Shown here: positions 36,856-45,786 of the stretch, piece after piece
Numbering within the stretch: position 1 is the first letter of the stretch
Layout: every line of letters begins with the position of its first letter
DNA from: Candidatus Poribacteria bacterium
Lineage (GTDB): Bacteria; Poribacteria; WGA-4E; WGA-3G
Direction of reading: 5' to 3'
NCBI GenBank assembly: GCA_028820845.1
Contig: JAPPII010000013.1
Location: 62,001 to 126,000, forward strand
Length of the DNA stretch: 64,000 bases
Notes under the pieces: model-generated
Database searches by the model: none
Told to the model about the DNA's origin: nothing
Seen by the model: the letters and a program-made list of their open reading frames with translations, nothing else
Made by a program: the position numbers and the translations under genes

Positions 36856-37344
36856 GTGGTATCTCGACGTAAATTTTTCAAATTTCTGGGTTGGGGGAAT
36901 TTCGTTGCAGCATTAGGATTAACTTTCGGACCCGGATTGGTTCGGTATCTGTATCCACGTGTGCTGTTTGAGCCGTCCTCTATTTTTAAAGCAGGATTCC
37001 CCGCGGAATATCCACCGGGCAGCGTTAGCGAAAAGTTCAAAAAAGAACCGTTCGGTGTTTGGATTGTTCGGAAACAAGACGGCGAATTTTACGCGCTTTT
37101 AACGATTTGTACACACCTTGGGTGCACACCGCGATGGCTCGCGTCTGAGGACAAATTCAAGTGTCCATGTCACGGCAGCGGTTTCGACCGAGAAGGTATT
37201 AACTATGAAGGTCCCGCACCACGGCCCCTTGAACGCGTTAAGATTACGTTGGCAGAGGACGGTCAGATTGAAATTGATAAGTCCGTGAAGTTTTTAGGTG
37301 AGAAGGAGCAGTGGACGGACCCAGGCTCCTTTTTGAAGGTCTGA
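36856..37344 (+). CDS. Rieske iron-sulfur protein of a cytochrome bc/b6f-type complex
   Basis: A 162-residue protein that starts with GTG (MVSRRKFFKFLGWGNF). The SRRKFFKF motif plus the hydrophobic stretch to residue 29 is a Tat-type membrane anchor. The 2Fe-2S cluster ligands are Cys85 and His87 in CTHLGC and Cys103 and His106 in CPCHGSGF; Cys90 and Cys105 would form the structural disulfide. The later GPAPRPLERV segment is the usual Pro loop. It takes electrons from quinol at the Qo site and passes them to a c-type cytochrome. It is first in the operon, followed by cytochrome b6 and subunit IV genes. Confidence 0.95.
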   Translation: MVSRRKFFKFLGWGNFVAALGLTFGPGLVRYLYPRVLFEPSSIFKAGFPAEYPPGSVSEKFKKEPFGVWIVRKQDGEFYALLTICTHLGCTPRWLASEDKFKCPCHGSGFDREGINYEGPAPRPLERVKITLAEDGQIEIDKSVKFLGEKEQWTDPGSFLKV

Positions 37345-37429
37345 AGAAAGGAGAGCATTCGCGCCTGGCTCCGGTTAGGCAGAAAAAGCATTTCGGCGCG
37401 TCTGAGTGCCGAGGCTTGCGATAGAAAGT

Positions 37430-38200
37430 ATGAACGAAGAACGTAAAGGGCTAAAAGAGAAGATTACCAATTCCGATATTTGGCGCTCTATATTCCGCCA
37501 CGGATATGAAGATACGGGGCGTCGTTACACCTTACAAATCCTCCAAAACGTCTGGTTGCATCTCCATCCTCCTCGGGTTTCTCGGCACGCGCTGAATTTC
37601 CGCTTTACATGGTGTATGGGCGGCATCACTTTCCTGATGTTTCTGGTGACCGCCGTCACAGGCGTACTCCTCATGTTCTACTATCGTCCGACAGCTGAAT
37701 ATGCCTTCCGCGATGTACAGTACCTCGAATTTGATATCCCCTTCGGCATGCTGCTCCGCAACATGCACCGGTGGGCAGCCCACGGAATGGTCATTTCAGT
37801 AATGCTACACATGTTCAGAGTCTTCTTAACAGGTTCCTATAAGAAACCGCGAGAATTCAATTGGGCAGTCGGGGTCATTTTATTACTCGTGACGTTCTTT
37901 CTGAGTTTCACAGGCTATCTGTTACCGTGGGATCAGTTGGCGTTTTGGGCTGTGACTGTCGGGACGAATATGGCACGCGCAACACCAGTGTTGGGACACG
38001 AAGGTCCCTTTGCGCCACAGGACATCACACAGTCAAATGATGTCCGATTTGCACTGCTGGCAGGAACAATCGTAGGCCCCTCAACGCTGTTAAGGTTCTA
38101 TATTTTGCACTGCGTTGCGGTTCCACTGTTGGCGAGCGTCTTGATGGCTTTGCATTTCTGGCGGGTGCGTAAAGATGGCGGCATTTCCGGGCCGCTGTAA
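37430..38200 (+). CDS. Cytochrome b6-like subunit
   Basis: Start is taken at ATG 37430 (MNEERKGLK, 256 residues); a GTG at 37406 in frame would add eight residues. Four membrane helices carry heme b ligands His113 and His127 on the second helix and His227 and His242 on the fourth. The 15-residue step on the fourth helix is the b6 type rather than the mitochondrial b type. The QD/GYLLPWDQLAFW region is the usual Qo-side motif. With the Rieske protein and subunit IV it forms a quinol oxidising complex in the cytoplasmic membrane. Confidence 0.94.
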   Translation: MNEERKGLKEKITNSDIWRSIFRHGYEDTGRRYTLQILQNVWLHLHPPRVSRHALNFRFTWCMGGITFLMFLVTAVTGVLLMFYYRPTAEYAFRDVQYLEFDIPFGMLLRNMHRWAAHGMVISVMLHMFRVFLTGSYKKPREFNWAVGVILLLVTFFLSFTGYLLPWDQLAFWAVTVGTNMARATPVLGHEGPFAPQDITQSNDVRFALLAGTIVGPSTLLRFYILHCVAVPLLASVLMALHFWRVRKDGGISGPL

Positions 38201-38288
38201 ACAGAGATTGTCGGAACCAATCTTTTGTGTGGGCGGAAGCAGTTTCTGTTAGCACGGGCAAGGAATCCAATCTTCAAAGGAGCAGAGT

Positions 38289-39155
38289 ATGGAGCATTTT
38301 TTAGCACTCGTGACGAAGCCGGACAATGTCCCGATTCTTGCTATTCTCTTTTTAATACCCTATTTCATGTGGCTTTCATACCGGCAGGCACGTCAGACGG
38401 ACATAGCGGGTGTCCCCTCGGATGCGGCACTTAACGATAAAGTCTACGTCTGGCCCTACCTGTGCCGAAATGAGTTTATCTGTGCGATTATCGTTATGTT
38501 AGTGTTGGGGGTCTGGTCGATTATGATTGACGCCCCCCTTGAAGAACCGAGCGATCCGACGAAAACGCCGAACCCTTCTAAAGCGCCTTGGTACTTCCTC
38601 GCACTACAGGAGATGCTCGTCTACTTCGATCCTTGGATCGCAGGTGTGGTGCTGCCCGGATTGATTATCGCCGGATTAATTGCTATTCCCTACATCGACA
38701 TTAATCCGAAAGGTAAAGGCTATTATACAATCAAAGAACGTCCGTTCGCGCTCGCGGTGTTCTGCTTCGGATTCATCGTCCTATGGATCGTCCTGATGAT
38801 CGTCGGAACCTTCCTCAGGGGTCCAGGGTGGAACTTCTTCGCACCGTGGGAGTATTGGGATCCCCACCTTGTCGTACCGCTGACGAATGTGAACCTGTCC
38901 TATCTTTTCGGTATTCGGAGTGAAACAACTGCGAATTTCTTCGGCTTTGTTGTCGTTGCTGGCTATTTCTCGATCGGTCCGATTTTCTATCTATGGAAAC
39001 GGAACAGTAGCCGTTTCTTACAAGAACTCGGACTGGTGCGATATGTCGTCGTTTCATTTCTGTTTTTAACCATGATGGCTTTGCCGATAAAGATGATCTT
39101 GCGCATATTCTTCAATGTGAAATATATCTGGGTATCCCCGTGGTTTAATATTTAG
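38289..39155 (+). CDS. Cytochrome b C-terminal domain / subunit IV-like protein
   Basis: A 288-residue membrane protein, longer than plant subunit IV (about 160), with about seven helices. The Qo motif normally PEWY is APWY here (residues 99-102, in PSKAPWYFLALQEML), as in some low-potential menaquinol complexes; the acidic residue is absent. Extra C-terminal helices (GYFSIGPIFYLWKR and on) have no counterpart in b6f. It follows the b6 gene by 88 bases. A split b with a long C-terminal part is typical for planctomycete-like and Nitrospira-like bc complexes. Confidence 0.9.
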   Translation: MEHFLALVTKPDNVPILAILFLIPYFMWLSYRQARQTDIAGVPSDAALNDKVYVWPYLCRNEFICAIIVMLVLGVWSIMIDAPLEEPSDPTKTPNPSKAPWYFLALQEMLVYFDPWIAGVVLPGLIIAGLIAIPYIDINPKGKGYYTIKERPFALAVFCFGFIVLWIVLMIVGTFLRGPGWNFFAPWEYWDPHLVVPLTNVNLSYLFGIRSETTANFFGFVVVAGYFSIGPIFYLWKRNSSRFLQELGLVRYVVVSFLFLTMMALPIKMILRIFFNVKYIWVSPWFNI

Positions 39156-39245
39156 TTAGCAGATAGCCTTTAGCAATTAGCAGTTAGCACTTAGGTGTTA
39201 GGGACTAACCGCTAACCACTAATCGCTAACAATGGCTTCGGGTTT
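39156..39245. repeat. Intergenic hairpin repeat (TTAGC/GCTAA type)
   Basis: Repeated ttagc units at the left (ttagttagcagatagcc, tttagcaattagcagttagc) are inverse to the gctaacc/ctaatcgctaac units at the right, just before the GGAGG site of the multiheme gene. Confidence 0.55.
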
Positions 39246-39290
39246 TGAAGTGAACGCCCTAATTGCTAATAAATGGAGGTAGAAAGTTTC

Positions 39291-42200
39291 GTGAGGAGCA
39301 AAAAAGAAATTCCTGCTGAGAATAAATCGTATTCTGCTTTGTTCTTTATCTTGTCCGCACTGTTAGGACTGGTAACGATTTGGGGCTTCTGGAGTGAGAT
39401 GATTACCCGCCGTCCATGGAAGCAGATCCAGCAGCAATTTTATCAATACGAATATGACAAGACCAAGGCAGAATTGGCAAACGCACTGTCGGATTTGCCC
39501 GAACTCCCCACACCTCAAGAGCCTGACCCGAGAGAATTACAAAAATTGACAAAAGAGGTGGAGAACGCACAGGTCGCACTTGACGAGGCACTGCAAGAAC
39601 GCAAGTTCCGACAGAGCGAATCGGATGCAATTAACTATAAGTATCAGCATAGCCTCCACGAATCGAAGGGTAGATACACTGAGACTGTCAAAAAGTGGCA
39701 AGAAAAATTGGCAGGTTATGAGTCCCAGATTGAAGGCACACTGACTGAAGCCGTCTTGGCAGCAGAGGCTGTCTTTGCAAACGCAAACAAAACGTTAGCA
39801 CAGTTCTATGAAAACAATAGCGATCCCCAGCGCGCGCTCAGCACCTACCTCATCGCACAGAAATATAACACTACGGATACAGAAATTGCTGAAGGTATTG
39901 CCACAGCGCAAGCTGCCCTTGAGTTTCTGAGAACCGACAAGGCAAAGTATGACGAAGTCGCACGTCTTGAGGAAAAACTACATTCAGTCGGTGGTATCAA
40001 ACGGACCTTCCTTGGAAGCCTCTTAGAAAATCCATTCCGTGAGACCCGAACCATTGTTCAACACTATCTTGAGGATTTTGATTATACCGCGGACAGATGT
40101 GCTACATGCCACTTCTCTGCTGATAGAAGCGGCTATGAACAGTCCGCACAAGAGATGTTTGAGGTGGAAGGGGATGGCGAAAATCCTGTTGTTCATTATC
40201 TCAAGCACGCAAGTGTTAAACTCGGCAGTGAGTCAATTATAATTGATGGGTTTGATGCCGAACCCGACGAGTATACATTGGAAGATAACGGCACCCTTAC
40301 CTTTACTGATGTAGATGTCTTTGGGGACGTAGAGATTTCTTATGAGACCGGCTACCAGTCCGTCCTCCAAACGCACCCTGAGCGAGATGTGCTTCTCGGC
40401 AAACACCCTATTGATAGATTCGGCTGTACACCGTGCCACGGTGGACAAGGGCAGGCACTTACAGCCAAAGCCGCCCACGCCTTGACGCATGCGGAGTATT
40501 GGCTCACCCCTGTACTCGGAATGGATGAGCATACCGATAGAACCTCTGAAGAGACAAAAGGATATATGGAATCTAACTGCCGCCGCTGCCACGATGGCGT
40601 AATGATGTTAGATTATGACGTGGATCCTGAAACAGATCAGCCCAAAGACTATGCGCCAAATCTCACAAAGGGATTGGCACTCTTTGAAGACCTCGGCTGC
40701 CACGGCTGCCATGCCGTAGAAGGTTATAGTGCTATTGAAAATATCGCCAAAGTTGGTCCATCACTTGCGAAAGTCGGCAGTAAAATAAAAGATACTGCTT
40801 GGCTTGAGAGTTGGATTAAGAAACCTGAAGCGTATCTACCGAACGCGACGATGCCTAACTTCTTCCCCGTCGAGGGCATGACGCAGGTCGTCTACCTTAA
40901 GAATGGTGGAAAACGGACAGGAGTTGTTACCAAAACCGCAAACGGTATTGTTATTAAAACCGATGACGGCACGGAATATCCGTATCCCGATAGTTACGTC
41001 CTTCGCATTGTTGATGAGGTGAAGTCTATCGCGGCTTACCTTGCACAGATGAGCGATGCGAATCTCGATGAATCCAGTGCAACCTATTCCGAATCTCAGC
41101 GCGCTATTGACGCGGGTGAGGAGACTGTTAAAACCGTTGGCTGTCTCACATGTCATGCGGTTGATGGTTTAGGCAGCGATTTTGGCCCTGCACTTGACAG
41201 TGTCGGCACAAAGGTTACGCCAAACTACCTACGCCAGTGGATTCGTGATCCGAAAGCCTACGATCCAGACACGAGTATGCCGAGTTTGCGATTAAGCAAT
41301 ACCGAAGTTGGTAACGTTGTTGCGTATCTGATGAGCTTACAGCAGGCGACCCCAAATGCAACTACCGAATCCATCGGCGAGGTTGACGTGGCGGAGGGTG
41401 AGGCACTCGTCAGAACCTACGGATGTTTCGGTTGTCATGAAATCCCAGGTTTTGAAAATGAGTCGAAAGTCGGGGCTGACCTCGGCGAATTTGGGGCAAA
41501 GATGGTTGATGAGCTTGATTTCGGGGACACGGTTGACATTGAACACAGCTGGACGGGGTGGACGCTTGGGAAAGTGACCGACCCGCGGCGTTATCAAACC
41601 CGACGTATTGTCTCTCGTATGCCTGTTTTTCAGGTTAACGATGAAGATGCAAAAGCACTTGCTGTCCTTTTGAAGAGTTTTCAGCCGGAGCAGTACCCGC
41701 TCAGTTATATCCATAACCGATCTGAGAAACTCAACCGCATTGATGCGGGTAGACGGCTCGTGAAAAAATATAACTGCACCGGATGCCATGTGATTGAAGG
41801 CGCGGGTGGCGATTATGTTGATGTTATCGTCGCACACGAGGGATTGAATGAAACAAACGCTAAGCAGTTCGCACCGCCACCCTTGAAGGCGCAAGGTGCC
41901 AGAACCTATCCAGATTGGTTGTTCGCGTTCCTTAAAGTGCCATCGGAGGTCCGTTACGGACTGAAAGTCAAAATGCCGACATTTGAGCTCTCGGATGATG
42001 AAGCGACAACGCTCGTTAAATATTTCTCTGCGCTTGATGATGAACCGTTCCCATACGAGACGCTTGAAGTGCCGACGCCAACAACTGCTGAATTGCGGGT
42101 CGGTAAACAGATTTTTGACGCACTCCAGTGTATCTCCTGTCACCCTTCACAGGGCGAAGTTATTCCTGAAGGGAGCGATAAGGCAGGACGACCGGATCTC

Positions 42201-42404
42201 GCCTTGGCGAAGGAACGACTCAAAGCGGACTGGCTTATTGACTGGATGAAGGATCCCCAATCGTTCCAACCGGGAACAGCAATGCCGCAGGCGTGGCCCC
42301 TCGTCGGTGGCCAGTATATGCCGCTTGATGGTTATGCTGGCAATGACGCTGAAGAACAGATTCGACTCGTGCGTGAGTACCTCATATCCTTGGGTAGCGA
42401 TTAG
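39291..42404 (+). CDS. Membrane-anchored octaheme cytochrome c
   Basis: The GTG at 39291 is chosen because the GGAGG at 39275-39279 overlaps the ATG at 39273; this gives 1037 residues. One N-terminal helix (ALFFILSALLGLVTIWGFW) anchors it, then a charged, coiled-coil-prone segment (about residues 45-140) precedes eight CxxCH sites starting at about Cys270, 379, 430, 470, 618, 712, 829 and 947. Several are followed by the cyt c Met segment (for example LPNATMPNFFP, PDTSMPSLRLS). It looks like fused class I cytochrome domains, perhaps a c-heme arm of the bc-type complex. No enzyme motif is seen. Confidence 0.9.
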   Translation: MRSKKEIPAENKSYSALFFILSALLGLVTIWGFWSEMITRRPWKQIQQQFYQYEYDKTKAELANALSDLPELPTPQEPDPRELQKLTKEVENAQVALDEALQERKFRQSESDAINYKYQHSLHESKGRYTETVKKWQEKLAGYESQIEGTLTEAVLAAEAVFANANKTLAQFYENNSDPQRALSTYLIAQKYNTTDTEIAEGIATAQAALEFLRTDKAKYDEVARLEEKLHSVGGIKRTFLGSLLENPFRETRTIVQHYLEDFDYTADRCATCHFSADRSGYEQSAQEMFEVEGDGENPVVHYLKHASVKLGSESIIIDGFDAEPDEYTLEDNGTLTFTDVDVFGDVEISYETGYQSVLQTHPERDVLLGKHPIDRFGCTPCHGGQGQALTAKAAHALTHAEYWLTPVLGMDEHTDRTSEETKGYMESNCRRCHDGVMMLDYDVDPETDQPKDYAPNLTKGLALFEDLGCHGCHAVEGYSAIENIAKVGPSLAKVGSKIKDTAWLESWIKKPEAYLPNATMPNFFPVEGMTQVVYLKNGGKRTGVVTKTANGIVIKTDDGTEYPYPDSYVLRIVDEVKSIAAYLAQMSDANLDESSATYSESQRAIDAGEETVKTVGCLTCHAVDGLGSDFGPALDSVGTKVTPNYLRQWIRDPKAYDPDTSMPSLRLSNTEVGNVVAYLMSLQQATPNATTESIGEVDVAEGEALVRTYGCFGCHEIPGFENESKVGADLGEFGAKMVDELDFGDTVDIEHSWTGWTLGKVTDPRRYQTRRIVSRMPVFQVNDEDAKALAVLLKSFQPEQYPLSYIHNRSEKLNRIDAGRRLVKKYNCTGCHVIEGAGGDYVDVIVAHEGLNETNAKQFAPPPLKAQGARTYPDWLFAFLKVPSEVRYGLKVKMPTFELSDDEATTLVKYFSALDDEPFPYETLEVPTPTTAELRVGKQIFDALQCISCHPSQGEVIPEGSDKAGRPDLALAKERLKADWLIDWMKDPQSFQPGTAMPQAWPLVGGQYMPLDGYAGNDAEEQIRLVREYLISLGSD

Positions 42405-42460
42405 CGGTTCGCGGTTCGCAATTAGCAAGACATAAGAGCAGATAGCCAGTAACAAACCGC
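42405..42460. repeat. Short intergenic repeat (GCGGTTCGC type)
   Basis: gcggttcgcggttcgcaattagc, then gcagatagccagtaac, lies just before the small cytochrome gene. It matches the style of the other intergenic repeats but pairs poorly. Confidence 0.35.
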
Positions 42461-42469
42461 TATAAAAAA

Positions 42470-42826
42470 ATGAAACATCTTGCCGTTGTTATCGTCATGA
42501 TTGCTATCTGGCTCAACGGGTTAATTTGGTTGGGCAATCAGATCGATCCGAGTACGAAGTATCAATCGGCGGTCGAATACAAATACGCCCGATACTGTGC
42601 GGGCTGCCACGGAAACAATGGACAAGGTAGTGGCCGTATTGGTCGTTTCAAAAAGTTGGATCCGGCAGACCTAACTGATAACAGTCTCTGGGAAATGCAC
42701 GACGATGAGCAACTGCTAGAGAGTATCAACGCAGGAAAGGACGATATGCCAGCGTTCTACTACTACCTCAGTGATGAAGAGCAACGGGAAATCCTTGACT
42801 ATATCAAGGAGACATTTCGTCCTTAA
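42470..42826 (+). CDS. Small membrane-anchored monoheme cytochrome c
   Basis: A 118-residue protein: one N-terminal helix (LAVVIVMIAIWLNGLIWL) and one class I cytochrome c domain with heme site C43-AGCH and distal Met in the DMPAFYYYLS segment. It is a natural electron shuttle between the bc-type complex and an oxidase. It is in line with the octaheme gene, 65 bases upstream. Confidence 0.9.
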   Translation: MKHLAVVIVMIAIWLNGLIWLGNQIDPSTKYQSAVEYKYARYCAGCHGNNGQGSGRIGRFKKLDPADLTDNSLWEMHDDEQLLESINAGKDDMPAFYYYLSDEEQREILDYIKETFRP

Positions 42827-42971
42827 TTAACTTACAAACGTCTGCTTTTTGACGCGCCCATAAGCCAAAACTTGCTCTGGAAAAGTTTATGTCTTTTTAG
42901 TTGAAATCTGAAATTCTGTAATGTTAATATATTGCAGGACAAATTTAAACCTTATAAGGAGAAGCCAAATT

Positions 42972-43721
42972 ATGAAAGTTTTAGTGAGCCTGGTTTTGTG
43001 CGCAATGCTTGCAAGTACTGCATTCGCCGGTACTATCACGGGGACCGTTATGTATGATGGCGATGCCCCCGCACGTCCCGCTTTAACGGCGACTAAGGAC
43101 CAGCATTGCATTGACGCTGTAACAGGCACAAAATCCGAAGCACTCGTTGTCTCAAAGGGCAAAGGTATCAAGAACGTCGTCCTTTATGCACGCGTCCGTG
43201 GCGCAAAAGTTACCATTCCGGAGAAGAATCCCGTGATGGACCAAAAGGGATGCGCTTATTACCCGCACGTTCTGGCGGTTGTTGCAGGTTCTACTGTTGA
43301 CCTGACATCCAGCGATCCGATCGCACACAACGTCCATTCCCATGCGACAAAGAATGAAGCTATAAACTATCAGATTCCGCAGCCCGGCAAAATCATTCCG
43401 CACAAAATCGAGAAAGCTGAAGAGATTAAATTCACTTGCGATATTCATGCTTGGATGACAGGTTATATTGTTGCTGTCCCAAGCAACTTTTTCACGGTCA
43501 CAGGTTACAAAAATGCTGACGGTGCTTGGATGAGTTCGGATGACTATGAGAAATCCGCAGATACCGGTAATTATTCGATCGCTGATGTTCCCGCCGGTCG
43601 GGTCCGTGTCATTGCATGGCATGAAGAACTCGGTTCAGCAAACAAGACGATTGAAGTCCCAGCGAGTGGTGATATTGCTGTAAACTTTACAAGTGCTGAT
43701 TTTAAGAAACGCGCAAGATAA
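42972..43721 (+). CDS. Plastocyanin-like cupredoxin protein 1
   Basis: The ATG at 42972 follows AAGGAG; the 249-residue product has a signal peptide (LVSLVLCAMLASTAFA). Blue-copper ligands are His119 (AHNVH) and Cys156-His159-Met162 in FTCDIHAWMTG. The C-terminal part (NYSIADVPAGRVRVIAWHE) is a carboxypeptidase regulatory-like beta domain. It is a probable periplasmic electron carrier. A paralogue with the same layout is at 50010. Confidence 0.88.
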   Translation: MKVLVSLVLCAMLASTAFAGTITGTVMYDGDAPARPALTATKDQHCIDAVTGTKSEALVVSKGKGIKNVVLYARVRGAKVTIPEKNPVMDQKGCAYYPHVLAVVAGSTVDLTSSDPIAHNVHSHATKNEAINYQIPQPGKIIPHKIEKAEEIKFTCDIHAWMTGYIVAVPSNFFTVTGYKNADGAWMSSDDYEKSADTGNYSIADVPAGRVRVIAWHEELGSANKTIEVPASGDIAVNFTSADFKKRAR

Positions 43722-43832
43722 TTGGCTATTGGCTATTGGCAGTTGGCTGTTAGCAAAGAGACTCTCGGGTTATCAGACACCTCCTTTCTTTACTATTTGC
43801 CATTCGCTATTAGCCATGAGCCATAAGCCATA
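43722..43832. repeat. Intergenic hairpin repeat (TTGGCTATTGGC type)
   Basis: ggctattggctattggcagttggctgtta at the left is inverse to gccattcgctattagccatgagccataagcc at the right, with about 45 bases between, directly before the CydA-like gene. Confidence 0.6.
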
Positions 43833-43836
43833 AAAA

Positions 43837-45738
43837 ATGAAAGTATCAAAAAAGAACCTCTATCTCATACTTGGCTGCGTCCTCGTTGTTTATGTCTTCT
43901 TGGCGATTGCACCCGTGTTTGCCCAAGACGCAACCGAGGCAGAATATCGTCCCTTCCCAAAAATTGGCAGCCGGAATGCGGCATGGATCGCTGCGCAGCT
44001 CCACCTCTTATTCGGATCCTTTATTCTCGGTGTCCCAATGTTTGCCGTTATCATTGAATTTATCGGCTGGAAGACGAAGGACATGCGATACGACCGGATG
44101 GCACAAGAGTTTATTAAACTCTGTATGGGCGCGTTTTCGACAACTGCCTTACTCGGTGGTGTACTCGTCTTCATACTGATATGGTGTTATCCGAAGGTGA
44201 TGTCGAAACTCAGTGGTATATTTGGACCGACGATGATCTTTTATGTCGTTCTGTTCTTCGGCGAAACTTTTACGCTTTACCTCTACTCCTACGGATGGGA
44301 TAAGATGCAGGGACGGCATAAAGGGTGGCATCTTTTCCTCGGTGTACTTCTCAATGTTTTCGGCACTGCGATTATGTTTGTCTCTAACGCATGGCTGAGT
44401 TACCAAACCAGCCCGGCAACCCAATACGGCGTACTCTCTGAAGGACGAAGGAAGTCTTGGATAGAAGAGCGGTTGGCTGCTGACCCAGCACTAACACCTG
44501 AAAGTGCCATGGAGGGTGTTACAAGCCATACAATGGTACCCCTCCATAACGAGACAACAGGGGAGTTCATGGGAACCGTTTGGGATGCCGTCAACAACTT
44601 TACGTGGATGCCCATCAACATCCATCGACTCGTTGGGAACATTGCCTTCGGCGGTTCTATTGTCGCTGCTTATGCGGCGTTCCGATTCCTCGTCGCGAAG
44701 ACCAAAGAGGACAAAGCGCATTACGATTGGATGGGATATACCGGCAACTTTATCGCACTTTGTGGACTCATACCGCTGCCTTTCCTCGGCTATTGGCTCG
44801 GTCGGGAAATCTACATGTTCAATAACACGATGGGCATTAACATGATGGGAAGCCTATTTTCGTGGTTATTTATCATTCAGGCAGTGATGATTGGTGTGCT
44901 TTTCATTGGCGCGAATTACTATCTCTGGTCAGGCATGGGAAGGATTGATGGTGCGGAAATCTATGCGCGCTATCGTCCGTACATGATTACGATTATTGTC
45001 ATCTGTGTCGCAATCTGGATGACACCCCGCACACTCTCTAAAATCTCAACTGCCAGTGAACTGAGCGCAATGGGCGGGGCAAACCATCCACACCTCGGAC
45101 TCTTTGGGTTGATGACCGCCAAAAATACGGCTGTTAATATCATTATCCTTACGACTTTCTTGAGTTTCCTGTTTTATCGCCGTTCCGGAAAGACACCAAC
45201 AGCGAGTTGGGGAAAAGTTGGGAATATCGCTATCTCTTCGATCTTCTTCCTCGCGACTGTCTCAATTGTCGTTATCGGTATCGTCGGATTTACCGTTCCA
45301 ACGGACTTGCGCGTCAACGTACTAACACCCTATCAGGTTCTGGTTGCCCTTGCCGTTATGGCGGTTGTTACTGTCGTTGACATCTTCATGTACCGCAAAG
45401 CAACCACATCCGGCACCATTCAGTGGGGAGAGATGACAGACCGTTCACAATACGTCTTGATCCTCCTCGCAATTACATTTACATCGCTTATGGGACTCAT
45501 GGGTTATGCCCGATCGGGTCTGCGAGAAGCGTGGCATATCTTTGGAGTTATGCAAGATACATCCGCTGACGCGTTTACGCCGCTCCTCAGTGAAGCGGTG
45601 AATATCGTAGCGATTATCATGGTCGCTTTCTTTGCCCTCGTCGGATTTATCTTCTGGCTCGGTTTGTGGGGCGAAAAGAAGAAGGAAGAAAAGGCAGCTA
45701 TCGCTGAAGCGGTTGTTGCTGCTGAAAGTGATGATTAG
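43837..45738 (+). CDS. CydA-like (cytochrome bd subunit I-related) membrane protein
   Basis: A 633-residue protein with an N-terminal signal-like helix (YLILGCVLVVYVFLAIAPVFA) and about twelve more helices. Family marks are the LHLLFGSFILGVPMFAVI helix with His56, the candidate heme ligand, MPINIHRLVGN, and the GREIYMFNNTMG turn. The usual GWxxxExGRQPW quinol loop is not seen and no cydB follows. It therefore resembles the bd-like proteins of Nitrospira and planctomycetes rather than a complete bd oxidase. A role within the quinol/cytochrome c block is inferred. Confidence 0.8.
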   Translation: MKVSKKNLYLILGCVLVVYVFLAIAPVFAQDATEAEYRPFPKIGSRNAAWIAAQLHLLFGSFILGVPMFAVIIEFIGWKTKDMRYDRMAQEFIKLCMGAFSTTALLGGVLVFILIWCYPKVMSKLSGIFGPTMIFYVVLFFGETFTLYLYSYGWDKMQGRHKGWHLFLGVLLNVFGTAIMFVSNAWLSYQTSPATQYGVLSEGRRKSWIEERLAADPALTPESAMEGVTSHTMVPLHNETTGEFMGTVWDAVNNFTWMPINIHRLVGNIAFGGSIVAAYAAFRFLVAKTKEDKAHYDWMGYTGNFIALCGLIPLPFLGYWLGREIYMFNNTMGINMMGSLFSWLFIIQAVMIGVLFIGANYYLWSGMGRIDGAEIYARYRPYMITIIVICVAIWMTPRTLSKISTASELSAMGGANHPHLGLFGLMTAKNTAVNIIILTTFLSFLFYRRSGKTPTASWGKVGNIAISSIFFLATVSIVVIGIVGFTVPTDLRVNVLTPYQVLVALAVMAVVTVVDIFMYRKATTSGTIQWGEMTDRSQYVLILLAITFTSLMGLMGYARSGLREAWHIFGVMQDTSADAFTPLLSEAVNIVAIIMVAFFALVGFIFWLGLWGEKKKEEKAAIAEAVVAAESDD

Positions 45739-45786
45739 CGTGAAACAATAAAGTGGAACAGTGCCATAGAGGTAATAGTTTAAAAA

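Noticed and set aside
41337-42143. 268-codon minus-strand frame
   Set aside because: Antisense shadow of the octaheme cytochrome gene, whose eight CxxCH sites prove the other strand.
43837-45738. Complete cytochrome bd oxidase
   Set aside because: Only a CydA-like gene is present, no cydB or cydX follows, and the usual quinol-loop motif is not seen.
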